A stretch of 64,000 nucleotides of DNA from JAPWJZ01 sp035626855 (GTDB lineage Bacteria > Pseudomonadota > Alphaproteobacteria > Micavibrionales > UBA2020), in NCBI GenBank assembly GCA_035626855.1, contig DASPMW010000109.1, positions 1-64,000 of the forward strand, in the 5' to 3' direction. Shown here piece after piece: positions 8,919-16,488 of the stretch (positions within the stretch are counted from its first letter, which is position 1; each line of letters starts with the position of its first letter). The notes beneath the pieces were generated by a model. The model was not told where the DNA came from. It searched no databases and saw only the letters and a program-made list of their open reading frames with translations. A program made the translations under genes and the position numbers.

Positions 8919-9641
8919 ATGGATCTGACAGTCAAAGGCATGCACCTGGATGTGGGCGATTCACTCCGCGAGCATGTGCGCGCGAACCTGACGCATACCG
9001 CGGGCAAATACTTCCGCGAGCCGATCAAGGCCGTCGTTGTCTTCACCAAGGAAAAGAACCATCGCTACACCGCGGATATCTCGATCCATGCCGGCCACGG
9101 CATCGTGCTCGAGGCGCAGAATGAAGCGGATGATCCCTACCCCGCTTTTGACGGTGCGTCGAAAAACGTGGCCAAGCGCCTGTCGAAATACAAGGACCGC
9201 CTGAAGGACCACCACAAGCGCCAGGGCGTGTCGGAAACGACCGCGGCCGCTTACACCACCTTCAGCAGCAGCAATGAAAACGAGGCTGAAGGCGGCCAGG
9301 AACCCGCGGTCATCGCGGAAATGGACACGCAAGTGCCGACGCTGGCTGTCGCTGACGCCGTGCTGCGCCTGGAGCTGGGCACCGCGCCCGCGCTCCTGTT
9401 CCGCAACCCGAAACATAGCGGGCTGAACATGGTGTACCGCCGCAAAGACGGGAATATCGGCTGGGTCGACCCCGAGGGTTCGGCCCCTGCTAAAAAACCC
9501 GCCACCGCAGCAAAGCCTGTCGCGAAACCGGCCGCGAAACCCGCTGCCAAGGCAGCCCCGGCAAAAGCCGCCGCGAAACCCGCGGCAAGGCATAAGCCGG
9601 CCCAGAAGAAAAAGGCGAAAGCCGGAAAGAAGAGAAGGTAA
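8919..9641 (+). CDS. hpf: Ribosome hibernation promoting factor, long form with basic tail
   Basis: 240 residues. Residues 1-110 form an S30AE-type domain (MDLTVKGMHLDVGDSLREHV) that binds the decoding region of the 30S subunit. Residues about 130-187 match the C-terminal dimerisation domain of long HPF (ALLFRNPKHSGLNMVYRRKDGNIGWVDP), which drives 100S ribosome dimers. A further 50-residue tail from about 190 on is almost only Ala, Lys and Pro (repeats of AAKPAAKP, ending KKKAKAGKKRR), resembling histone H1-like sequences. Such a tail is not part of standard HPF. Placement between rpoN and ptsN is the classic one. The start has GAGGGGACGAC just ahead as ribosome site. Confidence 0.93.
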   Translation: MDLTVKGMHLDVGDSLREHVRANLTHTAGKYFREPIKAVVVFTKEKNHRYTADISIHAGHGIVLEAQNEADDPYPAFDGASKNVAKRLSKYKDRLKDHHKRQGVSETTAAAYTTFSSSNENEAEGGQEPAVIAEMDTQVPTLAVADAVLRLELGTAPALLFRNPKHSGLNMVYRRKDGNIGWVDPEGSAPAKKPATAAKPVAKPAAKPAAKAAPAKAAAKPAARHKPAQKKKAKAGKKRR

Positions 9642-9709
9642 CTGCCCGAAAACAGTACAAATTGCGGGTCGACCCTTGAAAAGGCGGCCACGACGGGCAG
9701 ATAATTTGT

Positions 9710-10162
9710 ATGATCACCGCAGACCTGATTATTCCTGACCTGAAGGCCACGAGCAAAAAGCAGGCGTTCCGCTCCATTGCGGACGCCCTCGTGCCCGTCA
9801 TTGGCGGCGCGCCGGAAAAGCTGTTCGACGCGCTGATGGCGCGCGAGCGCATCGGCACGACCGGTATCGGCGGGGGGGTCGCCATCCCGCATGTCAAGCT
9901 TGACCATATCGACCGCATTTATGGCGCACTGGTACGGCTTGAAACACCGGTCGATTACGACGCGATCGACGGCGCGCCGGTCGATTTGATCTTCATGATG
10001 CTGGTGCCGGAAGAAAGTAAAACGACGCAGCACCTAAAGGTACTCGCGCGGATTTCGCGCTTCCTGAAAGACCAGCAGACCTGCAACGGCATCCGCGGCA
10101 CCTGCCAGCAGGACAAGATCGCCGAGCTGCTCACCGAATGGGCGCGCAACCAGGCCGCCTGA
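9710..10162 (+). CDS. ptsN: Nitrogen PTS EIIA component PtsN
   Basis: 150 residues, close to the usual 150-160. The phosphorylatable histidine is H61 in GGGVAIPHVKLDHI, the signature of the EIIA-mannitol/fructose fold. PtsN accepts phosphate from EI-Ntr and NPr and regulates potassium transport, nitrogen and stress responses; it does not transport sugar. It follows hpf after 68 bases and ends 13 bases from the convergent DUF1150 gene. Confidence 0.94.
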   Translation: MITADLIIPDLKATSKKQAFRSIADALVPVIGGAPEKLFDALMARERIGTTGIGGGVAIPHVKLDHIDRIYGALVRLETPVDYDAIDGAPVDLIFMMLVPEESKTTQHLKVLARISRFLKDQQTCNGIRGTCQQDKIAELLTEWARNQAA

Positions 10163-10175
10163 TTTCAGATTTCAA

Positions 10176-10406
10176 TTAGTGGACGGAAACGAGATCGAGC
10201 TCATGATGGCGCGCAGAATTCTGCGCCGCGCCGGAATCCGCCTGGACGGCGAGCGCGGTGCCATCGGCTGCATGCAGCACCCAGGCCGGCTTGCCGTTGA
10301 CCTGGTACTGCTTCACATAGCCGACTTCTTCAAGGCCAAGCTTCTGCAGATCCGATTGCGTCATCAGGAAGGGGATGTAATTTTCGGGCAGGAAGTTGCT
10401 TTTCAT
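10176..10406 (-). CDS. DUF1150 family protein
   Basis: 76 residues from the ATG at 10404-10406, which has GAGG seven bases upstream; the longer frame would begin inside the hsp20 end region. The sequence PENYIPFLMTQSDLQKLGLEEVGYVKQY and GKPAWVLHAADGTAL match the DUF1150 family as I know it, a small protein of Alphaproteobacteria commonly found beside small heat-shock protein genes. Its function is not established. It begins 22 bases after the hsp20 stop on the same strand and is probably cotranscribed from the heat-shock promoter. Confidence 0.85.
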   Translation of the reverse strand: MKSNFLPENYIPFLMTQSDLQKLGLEEVGYVKQYQVNGKPAWVLHAADGTALAVQADSGAAQNSARHHELDLVSVH

Positions 10407-10428
10407 CTGTTTACCTCGCCTTCTTATG

Positions 10429-10920
10429 TTACTTCGGCATATCTTTGTTGTCACGCGAAACATCCGCGGCGACGTCAATCGTCTGGGCTTTTTTGCCGTC
10501 TTTTCCGGACTTTATCGCGATTGTCTGAACCGTGGTTTCGGGGATGATGCGGCGCAGATCGACGTTCAGCAACCCGTTGTCGAGCGATGCGCCGACGACC
10601 TCGATGTCCTCGCTCAGGATGAAGGAACGCTGGAACTGGCGTGTCGCGATCCCGCGATGCAGGAACAGGCGGTTTTCATCTTCCTCCGCCGTTTTGCGGC
10701 CGCGAATGACCAGCTGGTTCTGCTCGAGCTGCACGGAGAGATCATCCATCTCGAAACCCGCAACTGCTATCGTGATGCGCAGCAGCGTCTCGCTGACCTG
10801 CTCGATGTTGTAGGGCGGATAGCCTTCCGACGCTGCGCGCTGCGCGCGGTCGAGCGCGCGTTCGAACTGGTCGAAACCGAGAAGGAAAGGGCTGTCGAAA
10901 AGTGACAGGCGTCTGCTCAT
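10429..10920 (-). CDS. Small heat-shock protein, Hsp20/IbpA type
   Basis: 163 residues. An alpha-crystallin domain covers about residues 36-130 (PPYNIEQVSETLLRITIAVAGF, then GLLNVDLRRIIPE with the hydrophobic-x-hydrophobic motif nearby). The IbpA-like N-terminus (LFDSPFLLGFDQFERALDRA) marks class A small heat-shock proteins, ATP-independent holdases that keep unfolded proteins refoldable. The C-terminal extension is longer than in E. coli IbpA (137 residues). Upstream lie a heat-shock-type promoter and a hairpin that hides the ribosome site (see the separate entries). DUF1150 follows in the same transcript. Confidence 0.95.
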   Translation of the reverse strand: MSRRLSLFDSPFLLGFDQFERALDRAQRAASEGYPPYNIEQVSETLLRITIAVAGFEMDDLSVQLEQNQLVIRGRKTAEEDENRLFLHRGIATRQFQRSFILSEDIEVVGASLDNGLLNVDLRRIIPETTVQTIAIKSGKDGKKAQTIDVAADVSRDNKDMPK

Positions 10921-10995
10921 ACCGATGCTCCTTGTCGCAAGCGAGCGTTGTGATCTTTATGGCTGCCCCCGACAGGCGGCGAGCAACCTCTATAT
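10921..10995 (-). promoter_or_regulatory. ROSE-like RNA thermometer in the hsp20 5' leader (candidate)
   Basis: Read on the minus strand, the 20 bases at 10946-10927 fold as GCTC-(G)-CTTG, loop CGA, CAAG-GAGC. This makes eight pairs with a single bulged G exactly opposite the Shine-Dalgarno sequence AAGGAGC, six bases before the ATG. ROSE elements of alpha- and gammaproteobacterial small heat-shock genes hide the ribosome site in such an imperfect 3' hairpin with a conserved unpaired G. A leader of about 75 bases fits the usual size. A second TTGCTC upstream (minus strand, near 10986-10981) could also pair with GAGCA. Confidence 0.6.
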
Positions 10996-11001
10996 GACCA
11001 T

Positions 11002-11030
11002 AATATAAAGTCGCAGCAGGCGAAAGCAAG
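11002..11030 (-). promoter_or_regulatory. Heat-shock (RpoH-type) promoter for hsp20
   Basis: On the minus strand CTTGCT (11030-11025) and TATATT (11007-11002) are spaced by 17 bases. The CTTG -35 with an AT-rich -10 fits the alphaproteobacterial RpoH consensus better than sigma-70. It places the transcript start about 75 bases before the hsp20 ATG. Confidence 0.5.
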
Positions 11031-11050
11031 CCGGGGAAATATTCATAGTT

Positions 11051-11641
11051 TCAGGGGGTTGGCGGCTTAGACGCGGCGGCTGGCGCCTGTTTTCCGTCGC
11101 GCAGGTCGATCAACAGCCGACGCATCTCGCTGATGGATTCTTTCATGTAATAGCGCTGGTTTTCGCGGTGCGCGTATTCAAGATAGCTGTTATCGATCGG
11201 ATGCTTCTTCTTCCAGTACTCGATCATGGAGGGGCTGAGCGGTTTATAGGTCAGGTCGAAATCCCGCTCCGCGACATCGAGAAGTTTCAGCACATCTTCA
11301 AACGCCGAGGCGCGGCCGTCCAGCTTCGCGCCGGCCGTACGCGTGAGATCTTCGGCAAGGCCGAGGATCTGGTTCGGGTCCTTGCCTTCATACCGCGCGC
11401 TGACGCGCGAAAAAATCTGCTTGAGGGATTTGTCTTCCTTCAAATCGCCAGCCGCGTAACCGACCGCCGCCGGCCAGCGGAACATTTCGGAGAGCTGCAC
11501 ATGCTCGGGCAGCAGCAAGCCGTTCGGACGGTTCTGCGTCAGCGGCTGGCTTGCGATCGCGAGCTCCTTGATCTTCTCGCCGATGGCTTTCTGGATTTCA
11601 TCGAGCGCGGCGTTGCGCTCCTGCCGGAATTTCCTGTCCAC
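11051..11641 (-). CDS. Hypothetical protein, mainly helical
   Basis: 196 residues, no family recognised. It is charged and predicted helical throughout (RQERNAALDEIQKAIGEKIKEL; YYMKESISEMRRLLIDLRDG), without signal peptide or membrane segment, and has a Pro/Ala tail (APAAASKPPTP). It ends the minus-strand run that starts at cysS and lies 5 bases downstream of the AT-rich 178-residue gene. Codon usage is that of the host, unlike that neighbour. A cytoplasmic protein is likely. Confidence 0.6.
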   Translation of the reverse strand: MDRKFRQERNAALDEIQKAIGEKIKELAIASQPLTQNRPNGLLLPEHVQLSEMFRWPAAVGYAAGDLKEDKSLKQIFSRVSARYEGKDPNQILGLAEDLTRTAGAKLDGRASAFEDVLKLLDVAERDFDLTYKPLSPSMIEYWKKKHPIDNSYLEYAHRENQRYYMKESISEMRRLLIDLRDGKQAPAAASKPPTP

Positions 11642-11646
11642 GGTAA

Positions 11647-12183
11647 CTACTCTAAGTTTAATTTAAATATCGCCAGCACCTCTGCATCAAACTCATCTGG
11701 CCATGTACCTGGCTCAAGCCGCTCCACGGTTTTTATTACTTCGCAAAAATGCTCAGCGACGTCAAAAATAGAGAACAATCCGACATTGTTCAACTTCGGC
11801 ACAAAGTACTTTTCAATTAATGAAAATAATGGACCTAGTTTCGATTGTTTTTGTATCACTGACCAAGATATCGGGGGTTGCCATGACAGCATCGAATGCC
11901 AACAGTTCGACGCCACGTCATATCCGATAACACCTGTTCCCGCCTCAGACGTCGCCTTTTCTATTCCAACGAGTTCAAAATTCGGGTCCCGAGAACGAAA
12001 AATCTCGAATAATGTTATCGCCTCATTCTTTTCAGGAATCATTTCCCCGTATTTGTAAACGTACTCATGCCAAGCTCGATTCCAAGCTTCAGTTTCATCA
12101 GCAAGTTCGTTATATGACGGGCCCAGCCGGTGAACGCCACGGTAATTTCCGGACGGAGATACCTGAAAAATTCGGTACCGCAT
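11647..12183 (-). CDS. Hypothetical protein in an AT-rich segment
   Basis: 178 residues, no family recognised. The protein is Trp/Phe/Tyr-rich (TEAWNRAWHEYVYKYGEMI; NCWHSMLSWQPPISWSVI) with no membrane segment. The DNA is visibly richer in A and T and uses rarer codons than the genes on either side, which suggests recent acquisition. It begins 3 bases after the IscU-like gene stop on the same strand, so it is expressed in a host operon if at all. It could be an immunity or accessory gene, but nothing in the sequence shows that. Confidence 0.6.
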   Translation of the reverse strand: MRYRIFQVSPSGNYRGVHRLGPSYNELADETEAWNRAWHEYVYKYGEMIPEKNEAITLFEIFRSRDPNFELVGIEKATSEAGTGVIGYDVASNCWHSMLSWQPPISWSVIQKQSKLGPLFSLIEKYFVPKLNNVGLFSIFDVAEHFCEVIKTVERLEPGTWPDEFDAEVLAIFKLNLE

Positions 12184-12186
12184 ACT

Positions 12187-12624
12187 TTATTCCTTTAAAA
12201 AAGCTTTTTCCACCGCCTCGAAGGGCAGCAGGATTGAATTGTGGCGCGCTTTATAATCCTTCACGGGCTCGAGTATCTGCAGCTTCGCCCAGTCGCCGGA
12301 GGGGAAAACTGTTTCGCCGTTCAGCATGGCTTCCAGCTCAGTCCCAGCGCGCGCGACGTCAGCCCTCGTTTTGCCGATAATTGCCTTGTTCATCACGGCG
12401 ACGACGGTTTTGGTCAGCGCGCAGGCCTCGACCTCGAAGCCGAAATCCGCGACGCGGTCGCCGTCGAGCTTGAGCTGAACGGTGATTTCGCTGCCGCAGA
12501 TCGGGCTCACGGCCTTCGCGGTCGCGTCAGGAAAATGGATATGTTTTGGCAGCATGGCTTCGCCCGACAGCGCGATCAGCTCGGCGTTATAAACGGCGAG
12601 CAGGCTGTCGTCATCGGCATCCAT
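12187..12624 (-). CDS. IscU/NifU-N-like iron-sulfur scaffold homologue
   Basis: 145 residues of the NifU N-terminal (IscU) fold. Two of three scaffold cysteines are visible: C43 in SPICGSEI and C68 in EACALTK. The place of the third (RxxC in IscU and SufU) is R127-H-N-S130, in the segment DYKARHNSILLPF. Alphaproteobacterial proteins of this subfamily, as I recall them, also carry KARHxS here, so this is a subfamily trait and not a local mutation. Function is unproven: cluster assembly with a different ligand, or a non-scaffold role. It directly abuts the zf-CHCC gene upstream. Confidence 0.82.
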   Translation of the reverse strand: MDADDDSLLAVYNAELIALSGEAMLPKHIHFPDATAKAVSPICGSEITVQLKLDGDRVADFGFEVEACALTKTVVAVMNKAIIGKTRADVARAGTELEAMLNGETVFPSGDWAKLQILEPVKDYKARHNSILLPFEAVEKAFLKE

Positions 12625-12831
12625 TTACGCGGCGCCGCGCGGGCGGTAGGGCTTCGCGCCGACCTGGTTGTTCTTGGTGAACAGCCGGTCGCAATAACCG
12701 CAGACGGCTTCGTCATGGTCGTCAAAGGCGAGGAACACTTTGGGATGGCCGAGCACGCCGCCCCCGCCATTGCACGAGACCTGCGCCATCTCTTTCGGGA
12801 CCAGCAGGACTTCGGGATGTTTGGTTACCAT
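12625..12831 (-). CDS. zf-CHCC zinc-finger domain protein
   Basis: 68 residues with one zinc site of the CHCC family: C20, H29, C44 and C47 (SCNGGGGVLGHPKVFL ... VCGYCDRLF). The same fold occurs in the mitochondrial complex I subunit NDUFS6, and in Alphaproteobacteria the stand-alone form is often found with an IscU-like gene, as here. A structural or assembly role is inferred. An AAGGAG-like site (revcomp of ctcctt at 12836-12841) precedes the start. Confidence 0.85.
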   Translation of the reverse strand: MVTKHPEVLLVPKEMAQVSCNGGGGVLGHPKVFLAFDDHDEAVCGYCDRLFTKNNQVGAKPYRPRGAA

Positions 12832-12840
12832 GATATCTCC

Positions 12841-13197
12841 TTAATCTTTTCCGCTCGGTGGCAGGCCAAAAAAGATAAACACGAAAAAAATTACAAGTGC
12901 AGCGACGGCCGTGGCGAGATTGCGTAGGTCGTCTCTGCGGCGCAGATAAAAAATGGCTGATATCACCATACTCTGCAAGGCAATAAATGATATCAGGCGA
13001 GCGGACGCCATATACACTTCAGGGGTGACGTAGTTCCAGCCTGTTTCCGAGCCCCATGGATAATCCTTGAACCGCGCTGGCGATACATAAATCTCAGAAA
13101 CAATCATCGCAAAAAATAACAAGACGCCGACAAATAGGACGGCATAAGCAGCACTTAAAATCCTTCCCCCAACAGTATTTATAGTTTTTGATACCAT
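12841..13197 (-). CDS. Small integral membrane protein
   Basis: 118 residues with three hydrophobic segments: ILSAAYAVLFVGVLLFFAMI (about 13-32), LISFIALQSMVISAIFYL (about 68-85) and LATAVAALVIFFVFIFFGL (about 93-112). No family is recognised. The DNA is more AT-rich than cysS. The start overlaps the end of cysS by 19 bases, so its translation is likely coupled to it. The zf-CHCC gene follows after 9 bases. Confidence 0.6.
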   Translation of the reverse strand: MVSKTINTVGGRILSAAYAVLFVGVLLFFAMIVSEIYVSPARFKDYPWGSETGWNYVTPEVYMASARLISFIALQSMVISAIFYLRRRDDLRNLATAVAALVIFFVFIFFGLPPSGKD

Positions 13198-14588
13198 TGC
13201 GTGCCTTCTGGCCTATCCTTCAACATTAACCCAGTTTCGAGCAATACAGCACGCAACCGGTCAGCTTCTGCCCAATTTCTTTCTCGCCTCGCCGTGTCGC
13301 GAAGGGCGAGCAGATCTTCCTGCTCCTTCGTCAGTTGCGGCTTGTCCAGCGTCACGCCGCCAAGGCCCAACGCACTGTCGGCAGCATCGAGAATAGCGAG
13401 CTTGTCCGGCACGGGCAGCGCCTCGTCCCGCATCGCTTCCCAAAGCGCGGAGAGCGCGATGGGCGAATTGAGGTCGTCCTGCATCGCCGCGTCGATTTTT
13501 TGCACAACCGCCTTCGCCGCCGCGCCTGGCTGCGCCGCCGCCGGATAGGCGGCGCGCCATTCATCCGCCTTGTGGCAGAGCGTGTCGTAGGAGGTGCGAG
13601 CGCCGTCAAGCGAGTCCCAACTGAATTTAAGCTGCCCGCGGTAATGCGCCGTCAGGCACAGATAGCGGTAATGCATCGCCGTGTAACCTGCATCCAGCAC
13701 CTTCTGCAAGGTGAGGAAGCCGTCTTTCGATTTCGACATCTTGTCGTTATCGAGCAGAAGGAATTCGCCATGCAGCCAGTAATTCACCCATTGATGATCG
13801 AAACAGCCTTCGGACTGCGCAATCTCGTTCGTGTGGTGCACGGGGATATGGTCGATGCCGCCGCAATGGATGTCGATATACTCGCCAAGGTATTTCGTCG
13901 CCATCGCCGAGCATTCGATATGCCAGCCCGGGAAGCCTTCGCCCCAGGGACTCGGCCATTTCATGATCTGGTTCGGGTATTTCGATCCGTGCAATGTGAA
14001 CCACAGGACGAAATCCGTGGGGTTGCGCTTGTTGTCATCCGCCTCGACGCGGCCCTGCAGGTCCTGCGCCTCCGGCATGCGCGCCAGGTCGCGGTAATGC
14101 GGGAATTTCGCCGTGTCGAAATAGACATTCGGCTGGTTGCCCCCTGATTTGTAGGCATAGCCCTTCTGCTCCAGCGTTTCGACCATGCCGATCATTTCGG
14201 GGATATGATCGGTCGCGCGGCATACGATATGCGGCTTCAGGATGCCGAGCCTGCGGCAGTCGGCGAAGAACGCTTCTTCGTAAAACTTCGCAATGTCCCA
14301 AGGCGATTTCTGCTCGCGCGCGGAGGCGAGCGCCATTTTATCTTCGCCCTCGTCGGCATCGGATTGCAGGTGACCGACATCGGTGATGTTCATGACATGG
14401 GTCAGCGCGAAGCCCGCGCGCGCGATTGTCCGGCGCAGCAGGTCCTCGAACACATAGGTGCGGAGGTTGCCGATATGGGCATAGTTGTAAACCGTCGGCC
14501 CGCAGCAATAGAGCTTCACCTGCTTCGGCTCGAGCGGCTTGAATTCTTCCTTCTGGCGCGTGAGCGTATTGTAGAGGTGGAGCGGCAT
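13179..14588 (-). CDS. cysS: Cysteinyl-tRNA synthetase
   Basis: 469 residues, normal for the family (461 in E. coli). Class I signatures are present: the HIGH-equivalent HIGN at residues 38-41 after the zinc ligand C29 in CCGPTVYNYAHIGN, the second zinc-site region WHIECSAMATKYLG with HCGGIDHIPVHH, and KMSKS in DNDKMSKSKDGF. It charges tRNA-Cys in the cytoplasm. It follows the Smr-like gene after 2 bases and overlaps the small membrane protein gene by 19, so it heads a long minus-strand run. Confidence 0.97.
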   Translation of the reverse strand: MPLHLYNTLTRQKEEFKPLEPKQVKLYCCGPTVYNYAHIGNLRTYVFEDLLRRTIARAGFALTHVMNITDVGHLQSDADEGEDKMALASAREQKSPWDIAKFYEEAFFADCRRLGILKPHIVCRATDHIPEMIGMVETLEQKGYAYKSGGNQPNVYFDTAKFPHYRDLARMPEAQDLQGRVEADDNKRNPTDFVLWFTLHGSKYPNQIMKWPSPWGEGFPGWHIECSAMATKYLGEYIDIHCGGIDHIPVHHTNEIAQSEGCFDHQWVNYWLHGEFLLLDNDKMSKSKDGFLTLQKVLDAGYTAMHYRYLCLTAHYRGQLKFSWDSLDGARTSYDTLCHKADEWRAAYPAAAQPGAAAKAVVQKIDAAMQDDLNSPIALSALWEAMRDEALPVPDKLAILDAADSALGLGGVTLDKPQLTKEQEDLLALRDTARRERNWAEADRLRAVLLETGLMLKDRPEGTQWYQKL

Positions 14589-14590
14589 GG

Positions 14591-14899
14591 TTACTTGAAC
14601 TTCACATACATGCCGCCCGCGTCTTTGGACATCACGGGCGTCGCGCTTTCGACATAGCCGTTCATCTTTTCGACCTTGAAGTAACGTGCCACGGGCTGGA
14701 ACAGCGTCTCGCCCTCGCCCGGCCTTGCGGGGTTGAAGCGGATGAACATCGTCTTTGCAGAGGTTTTCTTGGCGTATTTCACGGTGTGGTCGAGCGTGTG
14801 CAGCGCGTCCTGCCGCTCCATGTTGCGCAGGTCGAGCTTCACTTCCGCGCCCTCGACATCAAGGTCGCCGGTTCCCGCTATCTGGTCGAAAAAATTCAT
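14591..14899 (-). CDS. Small protein resembling an Smr domain
   Basis: 102 residues from the ATG at 14897-14899, chosen for AGAGGG five bases upstream. The order VKLDLRNMERQDALHTLDHTV, AKTMFIRFNPARPGEGE and LFQPVARYFKVEKM follows the strand-helix pattern of the Smr (MutS2 C-terminal) domain: LDL, a helix, a strand, a glycine turn, then a helix. The usual HGxG is replaced by NPARPGEG, so nuclease activity is doubtful. The resemblance is my inference. It sits 2 bases ahead of cysS and is divergent from the dihydroorotase-like gene. Confidence 0.5.
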   Translation of the reverse strand: MNFFDQIAGTGDLDVEGAEVKLDLRNMERQDALHTLDHTVKYAKKTSAKTMFIRFNPARPGEGETLFQPVARYFKVEKMNGYVESATPVMSKDAGGMYVKFK

Positions 14900-14961
14900 A
14901 TATCCCTCTTTGCCGACAGCCGCCAATATAGCAATATCGCGGGCGGAAAGTGAGTCCAAAA

Positions 14962-16365
14962 ATGGCGCAGTCCTTCGATCTTATCCTTAAAAACGGCACG
15001 GTTGCGACCCCCTGGGGGCTTGTCGAAACGGATATCGCGGTATCGGACGGCCGCATCGCCGATCTTGGCGATTTCTCGCAAGGCAGGGCGCGCGAAATTG
15101 TCGACTGCAAAGGCTTGCACATCCTGCCGGGCGCGATCGACACGCAGGTGCATTTGCGTGAACCGGGCCTGACGCACAAGGAAGATTTATCGACCGGCAC
15201 GCTGGCCGCGATTGCAGGCGGAGTGACGACTGTGTTCGAGATGCCGAATACCGACCCGCTGACGGTGAGCGCCGGCGCCCTGCACGACAAGCTGCACCGC
15301 GCCGCCGAAAAAGCTTTCTGCGACTATGCCTTCTTTATCGGCGGCTGCGCGGAAAACGCGCATATCTTGGCGCAGCTTGAGAAAATGCCGGGCTGCTGCG
15401 GCGTGAAGGTGTTCATGGGTTCCTCGACCGGCACGCTGCTGGCGGCGCAGGATGAAGTCATTTTTAAGATCCTGCAAAATGGAACCCGCCGCGTGGCCCT
15501 CCATGCCGAGGATGAAGAGCGCCTGAAGGCGCGCAAACACATCGCCGAAGACAGCCATGACGTGAAGGACCACCCGCTCTGGCGCGATGCCGAATGCGCG
15601 ATGATGGCGGTGCGCCGCGCGGTGAAGCTGGCGCGCGAAGCGGGACGGCGCATTCATTTCCTGCATGTCACCTCCGGCGACGAGATGGTTTACCTCGCCG
15701 ACCACAAAGATATCTGCACGATCGAGACGACGCCGCAGCACCTGACGCTATCCGCGCCCGAATGTTACGAGCGCCTTGGTACGCGCGCACAAATGAACCC
15801 GCCGATCCGCGACAAGGCCCATACCGACATGCTGTGGGATGCCATCAATAAAGGCGTTGTGGACGTGTTGGGTTCCGACCATGCGCCGCATACGCTCGAG
15901 GAAAAGGCGAAGTCATACCCGGCCTCCCCCTCCGGCATGACGGGGGTGCAGACGATGGTGCCGGTCATGCTGAACCATGTAAACAATAACAAGCTGCCGC
16001 TGATGCGCGTGGTCGACCTGCTTGCGCATGGCCCGCAGCGCATCTATCAGATCGCCGGCAAGGGGCGCATCGCGCTTGGCTATGACGCGGATTTCACGAT
16101 CGTCGATATGCACCGCGAAAAAACTATCAACGATAAATGGATCAAGTCGCGCTGCGGCTGGACGCCGTTCGATGGCATGAAGGTGAAAGGCTGGGTGCAG
16201 GGCACCGTCCTTCGTGGACACACGGTGATGTGGGACGATGAAATCACAGAATCGGCGAAGACCCGCGCCGTGCGTGGGGAGCCGGTTCGTTTTGCCGATT
16301 TGTTGACAAAAGCAACAAACTTGCCGGACGAAGAAATAAACGTACCGGGCATGGATTGCTGCTAG
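14962..16365 (+). CDS. Dihydroorotase-like cyclic amidohydrolase
   Basis: 467 residues from ATG 14962; GTG 14950, in frame, is an alternative. The protein is an amidohydrolase TIM barrel of the dihydroorotase/allantoinase group: VHLREPG, KVFMGSSTGTLL with the carbamylated Lys, LHVTSGDE, AQMNPPIRD and GSDHAPHT with the catalytic Asp. In pyrimidine synthesis DHOase closes carbamoyl-aspartate to dihydroorotate. The first metal ligand of the usual HxH pair is Gln here (D60-T-Q62-V-H64). Long alphaproteobacterial homologues I recall carry the same IDTQVH sequence, so it is a subfamily character. Whether these act as true DHOase is uncertain. No other pyr gene is nearby. Confidence 0.85.
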   Translation: MAQSFDLILKNGTVATPWGLVETDIAVSDGRIADLGDFSQGRAREIVDCKGLHILPGAIDTQVHLREPGLTHKEDLSTGTLAAIAGGVTTVFEMPNTDPLTVSAGALHDKLHRAAEKAFCDYAFFIGGCAENAHILAQLEKMPGCCGVKVFMGSSTGTLLAAQDEVIFKILQNGTRRVALHAEDEERLKARKHIAEDSHDVKDHPLWRDAECAMMAVRRAVKLAREAGRRIHFLHVTSGDEMVYLADHKDICTIETTPQHLTLSAPECYERLGTRAQMNPPIRDKAHTDMLWDAINKGVVDVLGSDHAPHTLEEKAKSYPASPSGMTGVQTMVPVMLNHVNNNKLPLMRVVDLLAHGPQRIYQIAGKGRIALGYDADFTIVDMHREKTINDKWIKSRCGWTPFDGMKVKGWVQGTVLRGHTVMWDDEITESAKTRAVRGEPVRFADLLTKATNLPDEEINVPGMDCC

Positions 16366-16488
16366 GCCGCGAATAGGCGTTCAAAAACAATTGTTTACCG
16401 ATCTTAACAGCAGGTTAAATTTTCATAAAATTTATCTGATATCTTACACAATTCCTTAAACCTGTTGGCGTAAAATGGTTTAAATCAA

